The position numbers were made by a program, and so were the translations under genes. The notes below the pieces were generated by a model, which was given only the letters and a program-made list of their open reading frames with translations, was not told the DNA's origin and did not search any database. Source: Agrobacterium tumefaciens (GTDB lineage Bacteria; Pseudomonadota; Alphaproteobacteria; Rhizobiales; Rhizobiaceae). From it: DNA of 64,000 nt. Positions 35,985-44,877 of the stretch are shown here, piece by piece. The DNA lies in contig NZ_CP072309.1 in NCBI RefSeq assembly GCF_017726655.1, positions 62,001 to 126,000 of the forward strand. The letters are read 5' to 3'. Position 1 is the first letter of the stretch; the number at the start of each line of letters is the position of its first letter.

Positions 35985-37848
35985 CACCATGACCAGACCC
36001 GCAATGGCCAGATTTAACCCGCTATACGGTAACCCGCTGAAAAGCCGCGCCGATGTGCGCCGGGCGCTAGATGACAGTTTCGCGCCGCTTCTCCGCTATT
36101 TTTCGCCAGGCGGCGCAAGGGTGACGCTGAGCGGCACCGCCGCACATTTCGACCGCGCCGCGGCTGATCTGGAAGGCTTTGCCCGGCCGCTATGGGGCAT
36201 CGCGCCGCTGGCGATGGGCGGCGATCCACTCGACCATTGGCCGCTTCTGGCACGCGGCATCGCTAATGGCACCGACCCTTCCCACCCTGAGTATTGGGGC
36301 GACGTACGCGAAAAAGACCAGCGACTTGTGGAGCTCGCGGCCATCGGATTTGCGCTGCGCCTTGCGCCGCAGCACCTTTGGGAGCCGCTGTCCGCTACAC
36401 AGAAAGACAATGTGCGCCGCTATCTCCTGGCAGCGCGCGAGCGCCAATACGCCGACAATAACTGGAAGTTTTTTCGCATCATGGTCGACATGGCGCTCGA
36501 CCATCTCGGTATCGAATTCGACCGCAGCCTGACCGAAACCTTTCAGAAGGAACTCGACGATTTCTATATAGCCGACGGCTGGTATCGCGATGGCAATTAC
36601 CGCCGCGTCGATCACTATATTGCCTTCGCCATGCATTTCTATGGCCTGATTTATGCGAAACTCAGCAAGCCGGGTGATGCTTATGCCGAACGTTACCGCG
36701 AACGCGCCCGCCTTTTCGCTGGCGATTTCGCCCGCTGGTTCGATAACGATGGCGGTACACTGGCTTTTGGTCGCTCCATGACCTACCGTTTTGCCTGCGG
36801 CGGTTTCTGGGCCGGCCTTGCCTTTGCCGACGAGGAGGCGCTGCCCTGGGGCGAGATCAAGGGGCTTTATCTGAGCCATCTGCGCTGGTGGGCGGACAAG
36901 CCGATTGCCGATCGCGACGGCGTGCTTTCCATCGGTTACGCCTATCCGCAGCTTACCATGTCGGAAAGCTATAATTCGGCCGGTTCGCCCTATTGGGCCT
37001 TCAAGGCTTTTTTGCCGCTCGCCCTGCCAGAAAGCCACCCCTTCTGGCAGGCGGAAGAAAAGCTGCCCGAACCATCCGCAAGCCCTAAGCCGCTTGTTCA
37101 TCCCGGCATGGTGGTGATGCGGACGAAGGGCAATGTCACCGCACTTTCCAGCGGCCAGGAAAACCTCGCCATGCGCGGCGGCCCTGAAAAATATGCCAAA
37201 TTCGCCTATTCCTCCCGTTATGGTTTCGGCGTCGAAGTGGATGAACGTGGTTTCAAGACCAATGGCTTCGACAATATTCTGGCCTTTTCCGACGACGGCC
37301 TGCATTACCGCGTGCGCGAAACCAACGAGAAGGTTCTGCTGGCGGGGGAAAACCTGCGCGCGACATGGAAGCCGTTTGCCGATGTCGCCGTTGAAACCAC
37401 GCTGGTTGTGGCTGGCGACTGGCATATCCGGCTGCACCGGATCACGTCCGAACGCCCCCTTTCCCTGATCGAAGGCGGCTTTGCAATCAACCGCAACGAT
37501 GGCGACGGCGATGCCTTGCGCGAAGAGACCGGACGGGCGACGGCCGATTGCGGGACCGATATTTCCGCCATTGTCGATCTTGGTTCGAGCATCACCCGGT
37601 ACGGCGTCGCGCTGAAAGCGCTTCCCAACACGAACCTCATCAACGCCAAGACCACGGTGCCGCAATTGCGGGGTGATATCCCCGCGGGGGACACTCTGCT
37701 TGCCTGTGCCGTCTTTGTCGGTGTCAGCGGGGCAGAAAGCAAGGAGGCACTGGCTTCTGTTCCGCGCCTCCCGGACCTCGAAACGCTTGATCGCCTGTTT
37801 GCTGATGAGGGAGCTCCGGTCAGCGCCATGGCAGGACTGCCGCAATGA
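35977..37848 (+). CDS. DUF2264 family protein, probable carbohydrate-active enzyme
   Basis: 623 residues from ATG 35977, GGAAGG nine bases upstream; ATG 35989 is an alternative. No signal peptide. The N-terminal 380 residues are helix-rich with repeated aromatic W/Y/H pairs (DHWPLLARGIANG, NNWKFFRIMVDMALDHLG, GGFWAGLAFADEEALPWG), resembling an (alpha/alpha)6 barrel; the C-terminal part is beta-rich. This is the two-domain build of polysaccharide-lyase and unsaturated-uronyl-hydrolase relatives. Some DUF2264 proteins may be classed as GH154 beta-glucuronidases, but I am unsure. It overlaps lacI in front and the dehydrogenase behind (ATGA), so it acts in one cytoplasmic pathway with them. Confidence 0.8.
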   Translation: MHDTMTRPAMARFNPLYGNPLKSRADVRRALDDSFAPLLRYFSPGGARVTLSGTAAHFDRAAADLEGFARPLWGIAPLAMGGDPLDHWPLLARGIANGTDPSHPEYWGDVREKDQRLVELAAIGFALRLAPQHLWEPLSATQKDNVRRYLLAARERQYADNNWKFFRIMVDMALDHLGIEFDRSLTETFQKELDDFYIADGWYRDGNYRRVDHYIAFAMHFYGLIYAKLSKPGDAYAERYRERARLFAGDFARWFDNDGGTLAFGRSMTYRFACGGFWAGLAFADEEALPWGEIKGLYLSHLRWWADKPIADRDGVLSIGYAYPQLTMSESYNSAGSPYWAFKAFLPLALPESHPFWQAEEKLPEPSASPKPLVHPGMVVMRTKGNVTALSSGQENLAMRGGPEKYAKFAYSSRYGFGVEVDERGFKTNGFDNILAFSDDGLHYRVRETNEKVLLAGENLRATWKPFADVAVETTLVVAGDWHIRLHRITSERPLSLIEGGFAINRNDGDGDALREETGRATADCGTDISAIVDLGSSITRYGVALKALPNTNLINAKTTVPQLRGDIPAGDTLLACAVFVGVSGAESKEALASVPRLPDLETLDRLFADEGAPVSAMAGLPQ

Positions 37849-38861
37849 CAAGCCCGCTTCCGCGTCTCAGTCTGGCGATGGATACCAAGCGAACACAGCA
37901 CGTGCTGACTTCGCAGGCATTGACCAAGCTTTCACAGATTGCCGATATACTCGATACTCTTCCGATCAGCGACTTCCACGATCCCGCGGTGCAAGAGCAG
38001 CTCGCGCAGACGGATATTCTTCTGACCGGCTGGGGCTGCCCGGAGATCGGGGTAAGGGAGCTCGCTTCGATGCCGCGGCTCAGGCTGATCTCCCATGCTG
38101 CCGGCACGGTCAAATATTTCCTGTCGCAAGCGGTGTTTGATCGGGGCATTACGGTGTGCAGCGCGGCCGAGGCGAACGCACAGCCGGTTGCCGAATTTTC
38201 GCTGGCGATGATCCTGCTCGCCGGTAAGAGAACCTTCGGCTTCCGGCGTCTTTATCTCGAACATCGTGGCCGCGGGCCCGTCGAGCAATTGCAGGCGCAG
38301 GCGATCGGCAATCTCGGTCTGACGGTCGGCATTGTCGGCGCCTCACGCATTGGGCGTCGGGTGATCAGCCTGTTGCAGCCCTTCGATCTCAACCTGATCC
38401 TGTTCGATCCACTTCTTGGCGCTGCGGAAGCGGAAAAACTCGGCGTGCGTCTCGTCCCACTCGATCAGTTGATGACCCTGAGCGATGTCATTTCCCTGCA
38501 TGCTCCCTCGCTGCCGCAGACACGGCATATGATCGGCGCTCCGGAACTCGCCCGCATGAAGGACGGCGCGACACTGATCAACACCGCTCGAGGCGCGCTG
38601 GTGGATGAAGCCGCGCTCCTAACCGAACTGAAAACCGGCCGCATCGAAGCCATCATCGACGTCACCGACCCGGAAGTGCCGCCACTGGATTCACCCTTTT
38701 ACACGCTTCCAAATGTCTTTCTCACTCCCCATATCGCCGGCGCCACCGGCCTTGAGCGGGCAAGGCTCGGAGAGATGGCCATCGCCGAGATCGAGCGCTT
38801 CTGCCTCGGCATGCCCTTGCAGCAGCAGGTCCGGCCGGAGCATCTGGAACTGATCGCATGA
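37845..38861 (+). CDS. D-2-hydroxyacid dehydrogenase family protein
   Basis: 338 residues. The NAD-binding motif is G-I-V-G-A-S-R-I-G-R at about 163-172. The catalytic Arg is in NTARGALVDE, a Glu lies in the DVTDPEVPPLDSP segment, and the catalytic His is in TPHIAGAT. The enzyme should interconvert a 2-keto acid and 2-hydroxy acid with NAD(P)H. Starts within the previous stop (ATGA) and ends within the next start (ATGA), a tight operon with the DUF2264 protein and a TIM-barrel isomerase. Confidence 0.88.
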   Translation: MTSPLPRLSLAMDTKRTQHVLTSQALTKLSQIADILDTLPISDFHDPAVQEQLAQTDILLTGWGCPEIGVRELASMPRLRLISHAAGTVKYFLSQAVFDRGITVCSAAEANAQPVAEFSLAMILLAGKRTFGFRRLYLEHRGRGPVEQLQAQAIGNLGLTVGIVGASRIGRRVISLLQPFDLNLILFDPLLGAAEAEKLGVRLVPLDQLMTLSDVISLHAPSLPQTRHMIGAPELARMKDGATLINTARGALVDEAALLTELKTGRIEAIIDVTDPEVPPLDSPFYTLPNVFLTPHIAGATGLERARLGEMAIAEIERFCLGMPLQQQVRPEHLELIA

Positions 38862-39634
38862 GGATGTTGCAGCCGGGCCTCTGCTCTGTCACCTTCCGCT
38901 CCCTGACGCCACAGGCCGTCATCGACCTTGCCGCCGCCAATGGCATCAAGGCAATCGAATGGGGCGGGGATGTCCATGTGCCGCCGGGCGACCTAGAAAA
39001 TGCGCGGCAGGTTGCGGCGCGGACAGCAGAAGCCGGTCTCTCGGTCTCGTCCTACGGTTCCTATATCTTCGCGCCGGATTTCACACCCGACGATGTGACC
39101 GCTGTGCTCGAAACGGCAGGGGCGCTCGGCACACGCCATATCCGTATTTGGCCCGGAAGCCGCAAGCGCCCTTCTACGGAATACTCTGCCGCCGAACGAC
39201 GGGATGCAACACAGGCGCTGGCGACAATCGCCGACAGGGCGAACGACTGCGGGATGACGGTCGGCCTCGAGTATCACCCCAACTCGCTGACCGACACCCT
39301 GCCCTCCGCGAAGCAACTGGCGCAGGATTTGCCGATGTCCAACCTGTTTTTCTACTGGCAGCCGGCACCCGGTCTGCCGCTGGAAGAGGCACTCGCGGAA
39401 ATATCCGCACTCGGTCCACGCATATGCCATCTGCATGTGTTCGCCTGGCTCTCCGACGCCAGCCGCCTGCCGCTTGCCGACCGCGCAGAGTACTGGCGGG
39501 CGTGCGTGGATGCATTGCCGGAAGGCGACTGGAAAAAACCGGCTTTCGCGATGCTTGAATTCGTCAAAGGCGACGATGCCGGACAGTTCGCGGAAGATGC
39601 GGCGGTTCTCACCGACATTCTTTATAGAATATAG
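38858..39634 (+). CDS. Sugar phosphate isomerase/epimerase-like TIM barrel protein
   Basis: 258 residues. Xylose-isomerase-like TIM barrel: it opens LCSVTFRSLTPQAVIDLAAANGIKAIEWGGD and has the metal-ligand Glu in VGLEYHPNSL, a His in CHLHVF and a Glu in MLEFVKGDD. Family members isomerise, epimerise or dehydrate free or phosphorylated sugars with a divalent metal. It is the last gene of the LacI-led operon, coupled to the dehydrogenase by ATGA. Substrate unknown. Confidence 0.87.
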   Translation: MRMLQPGLCSVTFRSLTPQAVIDLAAANGIKAIEWGGDVHVPPGDLENARQVAARTAEAGLSVSSYGSYIFAPDFTPDDVTAVLETAGALGTRHIRIWPGSRKRPSTEYSAAERRDATQALATIADRANDCGMTVGLEYHPNSLTDTLPSAKQLAQDLPMSNLFFYWQPAPGLPLEEALAEISALGPRICHLHVFAWLSDASRLPLADRAEYWRACVDALPEGDWKKPAFAMLEFVKGDDAGQFAEDAAVLTDILYRI

Positions 39635-39679
39635 AGCCCGACTACCACTTACCGGAGATATGCTTGTCTGCCTCCCTTC

Positions 39680-39704
39680 ACATAGTGAAATTTATGCACT
39701 ATGT
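39680..39704. promoter_or_regulatory. Palindromic operator before the DUF4160-DUF2442 pair
   Basis: Perfect 8-bp inverted arms ACATAGTG (39680-39687) and CACTATGT (39697-39704), 17 bp centre to centre, lie 23 bases before the first ATG of the pair. This is the typical form of a site for a helix-turn-helix dimer; the pair's second protein has such a domain. Confidence 0.65.
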
Positions 39705-39727
39705 TTTATTGGTGCCGTGGAGGCTGC

Positions 39728-39988
39728 ATGGGCAAGCTGGTTCAGATCGGGAACATCATCATACGCGTCTATGCGAATGACCACTTACCGCCCCACTTCC
39801 ACATTATAACACCGGACGCTGATGCTCTTGTCGATATTGGAACGCTGGAGATTTTGCGCGGCAAGCTATCCCGCAGGGCTGAAGCCGAAGCTTTGGCATG
39901 GGCGAGAAGTAATGGGAACCTGATTGTCAATGAATGGAATAGGACGAACCCGCGTTTTCCCATTGTAGGAAGGGGAAAGAAGTCATGA
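39728..39988 (+). CDS. DUF4160 domain protein
   Basis: 86 residues from ATG 39728 (GGAGG seven bases ahead); an upstream in-frame ATG at 39701 lies inside the palindromic operator and is rejected. The family motif RVYANDHLPPHFHI with three His is near residues 12-25, followed by an acidic stretch and EALAWARSN. The function of DUF4160 is unknown. It commonly sits next to DUF2442, as here, where its stop codon overlaps the next ATG. The layout (two tiny coupled genes with an operator) resembles toxin-antitoxin modules, but no activity is established. Confidence 0.85.
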   Translation: MGKLVQIGNIIIRVYANDHLPPHFHIITPDADALVDIGTLEILRGKLSRRAEAEALAWARSNGNLIVNEWNRTNPRFPIVGRGKKS

Positions 39989-40464
39989 CACCACGCATCA
40001 AAACCATCCTGCCCAAACCGCCTTGCACGCTCATCATCGACTGGGCGGACGGGAGCCAGTCGACCGCGGATCTGACAGGATGGATAGCGACCGGAGGAGA
40101 ATTGCTCAATCCGCTCCATTCGGCAGAGATCTGGCAGACCGCGACAGTCGCCGACTATGGCGCGACTGTAGAATGGGACGGAGACGACCTGGCAATCGAT
40201 GCCTATCACCTTTACCAGATCGCTGAGGACCAGCGGGACTTCGATGTGGACGACCTGCGTAAATGGCAGGAGGAAATCGGCCTTTCCAACAATGAGGCGG
40301 CGGATTTTCTCGGCGTCACGTTACGGACGTGGAACAACTATCGTGCAGGCACGCCCGTAAGCCACGCGGTCAAGATGCTGTTGCGGGCCACCCAGCGCGA
40401 CCCGCTTCTCATGCATGCGCATTTCCGGCCACGCCGTCCCGGACGCCCGAAACACGCGGCGTAA
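39985..40464 (+). CDS. DUF2442 domain protein with C-terminal helix-turn-helix
   Basis: 159 residues. The N-terminal 75 residues have DUF2442 features (beta strands with LIIDWADGSQ and the WDGDDLAIDAYHLY segment). The C-terminal part from about 85 is a helix-turn-helix: WQEEIGLSNNEAADFLGV then TLRTWNNYRAG, similar to phage-repressor/antitoxin XRE domains. The very basic tail (RPRRPGRPK) would help DNA binding. It is translationally coupled to the DUF4160 gene (ATGA). It is the obvious candidate to bind the palindrome at 39680-39704 and repress the pair. Confidence 0.85.
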   Translation: MTPRIKTILPKPPCTLIIDWADGSQSTADLTGWIATGGELLNPLHSAEIWQTATVADYGATVEWDGDDLAIDAYHLYQIAEDQRDFDVDDLRKWQEEIGLSNNEAADFLGVTLRTWNNYRAGTPVSHAVKMLLRATQRDPLLMHAHFRPRRPGRPKHAA

Positions 40465-40481
40465 GACGGCTGCCGGCAGCG

Positions 40482-41555
40482 CTATATCCGCCGTCCATCC
40501 GCCCCGAACAGATGAGTCTTCGAAAGATCGAACGCAAAGGGAATGGTCTCGCCGACGCGGATCTGGCGCTGGCCGTCCAGCAGCACGGTGGCGGGCTGGC
40601 CGTCGGGGGTGTTGGTGTAAACCACCGTCGAGCCGCCGAGATGTTCCACAAGCTGGATGGAGGCTTCGCCGAGCGAGGATGGGGCCTGCGGGTTCACATG
40701 TTCCGGGCGCACGCCGAAGGTGAGCGGTTCCCCCTGCTGCGCGGCGACCGGTTTTTCCAATACGATGCGCTGTCCCGCCACTTCAATGGTGCGGTTGGAG
40801 GTGTCGCCTGGAGCCACCTTTGCGGAGAGGAAATTCATCTTCGGCGAGCCGATGAAACCGGCCACGAACTGGTTGGCGGGATTGTTGTAAAGATCGAGCG
40901 GCCGACCGACCTGCATGATCCGGCCGTCGCGCAGCACGACGATCTTGTCGGCCATGGTCATGGCTTCCACCTGGTCGTGCGTCACATAGATCATCGTGCT
41001 GCCGAGCGTCTGGTGCAGCTTGGCGATTTCAACACGCATCTGCACGCGCAGCTCCGCGTCGAGGTTGGAGAGCGGTTCGTCGAACAGAAAGATTTTCGGC
41101 TCGCGCACGATGGCGCGACCAATGGCGACACGCTGGCGCTGGCCGCCGGAAAGCGCCTTCGGCTTGCGCTGCAACAGCGGCCCGATCTGCAGGATATCGG
41201 CGGCCTTCTGCACGCGTGCCTCGACTTCCGGTTTTTTGTAGCCCGCCGTTTCCAGCCCGAAGGCGAGGTTCTTGTAGACGCTCATATGCGGATAGAGCGC
41301 ATAGGACTGGAAGACCATGGCGATGCCGCGTTTCGATGCGGCGGTTTCGTTGACCCTCTCACCGTCGATGCGAAGATCCCCTTCGGAGATTTCCTCAAGC
41401 CCGGCGATCATGCGCAGAAGCGTGGATTTGCCACAGCCCGAAGGGCCGACAAAAACGGTGAACTCGCCCGGCTCGATCTTGAGATCGATGCCGTGGATGA
41501 CCGGAAAAGCGCCGAACCGCTTGACGATTTTTTCGAGCGTAATGCTGCTTGCCAT
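40482..41555 (-). CDS. Sugar ABC transporter ATP-binding protein (UgpC-type)
   Basis: 357 residues. Walker A GPSGCGKST, Q-loop FQSYALYPH, signature LSGGQRQR, Walker B LFDEP, H-loop VTHDQ; TOBE domain from about 235 with FGVRPEHV. It is the last gene of the operon whose binding protein begins at 44759, and follows permease G after 86 bases. The convergent DUF2442 gene ends 17 bases from it. Confidence 0.92.
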   Translation of the reverse strand: MASSITLEKIVKRFGAFPVIHGIDLKIEPGEFTVFVGPSGCGKSTLLRMIAGLEEISEGDLRIDGERVNETAASKRGIAMVFQSYALYPHMSVYKNLAFGLETAGYKKPEVEARVQKAADILQIGPLLQRKPKALSGGQRQRVAIGRAIVREPKIFLFDEPLSNLDAELRVQMRVEIAKLHQTLGSTMIYVTHDQVEAMTMADKIVVLRDGRIMQVGRPLDLYNNPANQFVAGFIGSPKMNFLSAKVAPGDTSNRTIEVAGQRIVLEKPVAAQQGEPLTFGVRPEHVNPQAPSSLGEASIQLVEHLGGSTVVYTNTPDGQPATVLLDGQRQIRVGETIPFAFDLSKTHLFGADGRRI

Positions 41556-41641
41556 GCTGTTTCTCCCGACTGTCGCGCCGCATGCGGGACGGCTGCGACA
41601 GTGTTGATTGTCTTAAAGTGCGTTCCCGATCCGGGTCCCGT

Positions 41642-42517
41642 TCAGCGTTTCATTCCTGTCGTCGCGATGCCTTCAATCAGCAGCCGTTGGAAGAACAGGA
41701 AAAACAGGAAGACGGGCACCAGCGACAGGTTGGACATGGCGAAAAGCGAGGTCCAGTCCGAACTGCCGGTGGAATCCACGAAGGACCTGAGGCCGAGCTG
41801 CACGGTGTAGGTGTTGATGTCGTTCAGATAGATCAGCGGACCGAAAAAATCGTCCCAGGTCCAGATGAAGGAAAAGATGGCGGCGGTTGCCAGAACCGGC
41901 AACGACAAGGGCAACATGATCTTCCAGTAGATGCGGAAGGGCGAGCAGCCATCCATGACCGCCGCCTCGTCCAGTTCACGCGGAATGCCGCGGAAGAACT
42001 GCACCATCAGGAAGATGAAGAAGGCGTCCGTCGCCAGATACTTCGGCAGGATCAGCGGCAGCGAGGTGTTCACCCAGCCCATTTCAAGGAACAGGATATA
42101 TTGCGGGATGAGCACGACGTGATAGGGCAGCATCAGGGTGCCGAGCATCAGCGCGAACCAGAAATTGCGTCCACCGAACCGCAGCCTCGCAAAAGCAAAG
42201 GCGGTGAGCGAGCAGCCGACCACATTGCCGATGGTGGCGAGCACCGAGATGAAGAAGGAGTTCCAGAAGAACTGACCGAAACTCACCTGCAGCCCGGTCC
42301 AGCCACGGATATAACCGCCGATATCGACCGACGAGGGGATGAGCGACGAAGAACCGAACAGCTCATCCTGTGGACGGAACGAACCTGAAATCATCCACAG
42401 GATCGGATAGAGCATCGCGAATGATGCGATGATCAGCGCCGTGTGGAGCATCACCGATTTCAGCGGCGAGCGTTGCGGGCCTTGACCCGGTCGGGGGGCG
42501 GTAACAGCGTCAGTCAT
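41642..42517 (-). CDS. Sugar ABC transporter permease (MalG-type)
   Basis: 291 residues, six helices; EAA loop ELDEAAVMDGCSPFRIYWKI then MLPLSLPV near 185-210. Its start overlaps the stop of the partner permease by eight bases. Confidence 0.9.
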   Translation of the reverse strand: MTDAVTAPRPGQGPQRSPLKSVMLHTALIIASFAMLYPILWMISGSFRPQDELFGSSSLIPSSVDIGGYIRGWTGLQVSFGQFFWNSFFISVLATIGNVVGCSLTAFAFARLRFGGRNFWFALMLGTLMLPYHVVLIPQYILFLEMGWVNTSLPLILPKYLATDAFFIFLMVQFFRGIPRELDEAAVMDGCSPFRIYWKIMLPLSLPVLATAAIFSFIWTWDDFFGPLIYLNDINTYTVQLGLRSFVDSTGSSDWTSLFAMSNLSLVPVFLFFLFFQRLLIEGIATTGMKR

Positions 42518-43463
42518 CGTAATGTACCCAGTATTTTGCGCTGAGGAACGAGAAGGCCGTGAACAGCGAGATGATGATCACCAGTATCCAGGCAAGCGCC
42601 GAGGCATAGCCCATGCGGAAGAAACCGAAAGCTTCCTGATAGAGGTAGAGCGTGTAGAACAGCGTCGAATTGATGGGCCCACCCGTGCCTTCGGAGATGA
42701 TGAAGGCTGGCGTGAAGGCCTTGAAGGCGTCGATGGTCTGGATGACAGCGTTGAAAAAGATCACCGGCGTCAGAAGGGGCAGCGTAATACGGAAGAACTG
42801 CCGCACTTTGCTCGCGCCATCGATTTCGGCGGCCTCGTACATATCCTGCGGAATTTGTCTCAGACCAGCGAGGAAGATGATCATCGGCGAACCGAACTGC
42901 CAGACCGACAGGATGACCAGAGTGTAGATCGAATAATCCGGATTGGAAATCCAGCTCGGTCCCTCGTAACCGAAAGCCTGCCAGAGGATCATGTTGACGA
43001 GACCGTCAGAGGCGAAAAGCTGGCGCCAGAGAACGGCGATTGCGACACTCGAACCCAGCAGCGACGGCAGATAGAAGATTGCCCGGTAGAGGGTGAGACC
43101 GCGAATGCCGCGATTGAAAGCGAGCGCCACCAGCAGCGCGAAGATCAGCTTCAGCGGCACCGACAGCAGCACATAGGTAAAGGTGACCTGCATGGCGGCG
43201 GCAAATTTCGGGTCGGCCGTGGCGATGCGCACATAATTGGCCGCACCAACCCAGTCCGGCGACTGCAACAGGTCGTAATTGGTGAAAGACAGATAAAGCG
43301 ACGCAAGCGCCGGGCCGAGGGTAAGGCCGAAAAAGCCGATGAGCCAGGGCAGAAGAAACAGGTAGGCGTGAATGTTGCGGTCGAACATCCGCCTCATGCC
43401 GCCCCGCTTCGGGAGAGCCGCGCCACGGCTCTCCCCCACAAGAGTTTCAGATCGAAAGGCCAT
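42510..43463 (-). CDS. Sugar ABC transporter permease (MalF-type)
   Basis: 317 residues, with about 30 polar residues before the first helix (YLFLLPWLIGF), six helices and the EAA loop MYEAAEIDGASKVRQFFRI then TLPLLTPV near 210-235. It starts six bases after the binding-protein stop and overlaps permease G. The pair is probably shared with the orphan binding protein at 33515-34807, which lacks its own channel. Confidence 0.9.
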   Translation of the reverse strand: MAFRSETLVGESRGAALPKRGGMRRMFDRNIHAYLFLLPWLIGFFGLTLGPALASLYLSFTNYDLLQSPDWVGAANYVRIATADPKFAAAMQVTFTYVLLSVPLKLIFALLVALAFNRGIRGLTLYRAIFYLPSLLGSSVAIAVLWRQLFASDGLVNMILWQAFGYEGPSWISNPDYSIYTLVILSVWQFGSPMIIFLAGLRQIPQDMYEAAEIDGASKVRQFFRITLPLLTPVIFFNAVIQTIDAFKAFTPAFIISEGTGGPINSTLFYTLYLYQEAFGFFRMGYASALAWILVIIISLFTAFSFLSAKYWVHYDD

Positions 43464-43469
43464 AAACCA

Positions 43470-44759
43470 TCACTTCCGTTTGATAACGGTTTCGGATTCC
43501 TTGACGAGGCGGTCACCGCCTTCTTTCGGGGTGATCTTGCCGAAGCCGACTTCTTCCGCCGTACGTTTCAGGACAAAGGCAAACTCCCCCGCCCCCGGAG
43601 GCGGCGCCGGCGGCAGATCGCCGACGCCGGGGGTAATCTCGGCGATATATTCCACCATGCTCTTGCTGACTTCATCGAGCTTGGGGGTAAGCGCATTGCG
43701 CATGGATTCCGAAGCAGGAACACCGCGCTCCACACCGAGAATATCGATACCCTCAGGTTCCGCGACGAGGAAATTGATGAAACCAACCGCCTGCTCGATG
43801 CCGGCGCTGCCGGCGGCAACGCTGATCAACATGGAGGGCTTGAGGTAGTGGCCGGATGGGCCATCCTTCGTGCTCTTTGGATAAGAGCTTATCGCCAGCT
43901 TCGCCTTGTTGAGCTTCTGATAACCGACGAACTGGTTGGAATGAGCAAATGCGGTTGCCGCTTTGCCCGTCGTCAGGGGGTTCGTTTCTATGTTGAGCTG
44001 GTCGAGTGCCTGCACATCGGCGGGCACGCAGGCGCCGCTCTTGCGCAGATCCGCCCAGAGCGTGAACCATTTGGTCGCGTCAGCAGGATCGAAGCCGATG
44101 CCGCCATCCTGCGTATAAAGCGACTTGCCGTTCTGGCGAAGCCAGTTTTCGAAGCTCGGTTCCACGCCGCTCGCATCGGCCGTGGCATAATAACCGGGTT
44201 TCGGCTTATTCTTGCTGAGCTTGGCGGCGTTTTCGGCAAACTCTTCCCAGGTCTGGCCGATCGCTGGCGGTGTCGCGCCGGATTTTTCCCAGGCCGCCTT
44301 GTCGAAGAAAACGGCGCTGGAATTGACGCCGAGATTGATGCCGTAAAGCTTGCCATCGACCCTGCCGGAATCGATGTTCATCTTGCCGAAATCCTCGATC
44401 TTCAGGCCCTTGCCAATATACTCGTCCAGCGGCGCAAGCGCGCCGCGACGGCCATATTCGAAGATGTAGCGATAATCCATCTGGATCAGGTCAGGCGCAT
44501 TGCGGCCCGCCACCTGGGTGGCAAGGCGCGGCCAGTAATCGCTCCAGCCGGCGAATTCCCCGGCAATGTCGAGATCCGGCTTAACCTGCTTATAGGCTGC
44601 TATCGCCTTGTTGGTGCGATCGGCGCGCTCCTGCGAACCCCACCACAACATGCGAAGTCGCGCGGCCTGCGCCTGCGCCGACCCTCCTCCAAATGCTGCT
44701 AGCGACAGGGCAGCAAGCCCCGCTGAAAGCACACTTCTCCTGTGAAGCATCACGGACAT
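43470..44759 (-). CDS. Sugar ABC transporter substrate-binding protein
   Basis: 429 residues from ATG 44759 (GGAGG eight bases ahead); the frame is open 32 codons further up across the operator and is rejected. Signal peptide MSVMLHRRSVLSAGLAALSL..., cut near AQA-A. The mature part begins RLRMLWWGSQERADRTN and is paralogous to the orphan protein at 33515. It is the first gene of the operon, divergent from TetR. The oxidoreductase operon on the other side of tetR probably degrades what this system imports. Confidence 0.9.
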   Translation of the reverse strand: MSVMLHRRSVLSAGLAALSLAAFGGGSAQAQAARLRMLWWGSQERADRTNKAIAAYKQVKPDLDIAGEFAGWSDYWPRLATQVAGRNAPDLIQMDYRYIFEYGRRGALAPLDEYIGKGLKIEDFGKMNIDSGRVDGKLYGINLGVNSSAVFFDKAAWEKSGATPPAIGQTWEEFAENAAKLSKNKPKPGYYATADASGVEPSFENWLRQNGKSLYTQDGGIGFDPADATKWFTLWADLRKSGACVPADVQALDQLNIETNPLTTGKAATAFAHSNQFVGYQKLNKAKLAISSYPKSTKDGPSGHYLKPSMLISVAAGSAGIEQAVGFINFLVAEPEGIDILGVERGVPASESMRNALTPKLDEVSKSMVEYIAEITPGVGDLPPAPPPGAGEFAFVLKRTAEEVGFGKITPKEGGDRLVKESETVIKRK

Positions 44760-44821
44760 TGGCAACTCCTCCCTAATGACTGCCAAATTGATGATGAGCG
44801 TAAACGACACTTGCCGTTTTA

Positions 44822-44835
44822 TAACTAATTGGTTA
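44822..44835. promoter_or_regulatory. Palindromic operator in the tetR-ABC promoter
   Basis: TAACTAATTGGTTA: arms TAACTA/TGGTTA with one mismatch, lying between the divergent binding-protein and tetR starts. It matches 12 of 14 positions of the perfect palindrome at 45749-45762. The likely ligand is the TetR protein encoded beside it. Confidence 0.65.
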
Positions 44836-44877
44836 CATGGGAACACTGATCGCAAACATTGTCAAGCGGGTGCTTAA

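Noticed and set aside
36190..37851. Minus-strand frame of about 550 codons inside the DUF2264 gene
   Set aside because: The plus strand has operon overlaps on both sides and the DUF2264 pattern; the minus frame is a GC-codon mirror.
40329..41810. Long plus-strand frame over the ABC ATPase
   Set aside because: Mirrors the intact Walker A/B-containing ATPase on the minus strand; no motif of its own.
42522..44702. Very long plus-strand open frame (about 726 codons)
   Set aside because: It is the antisense shadow of a permease and a binding protein with clear family motifs; its own product is charged repeats without a fold.
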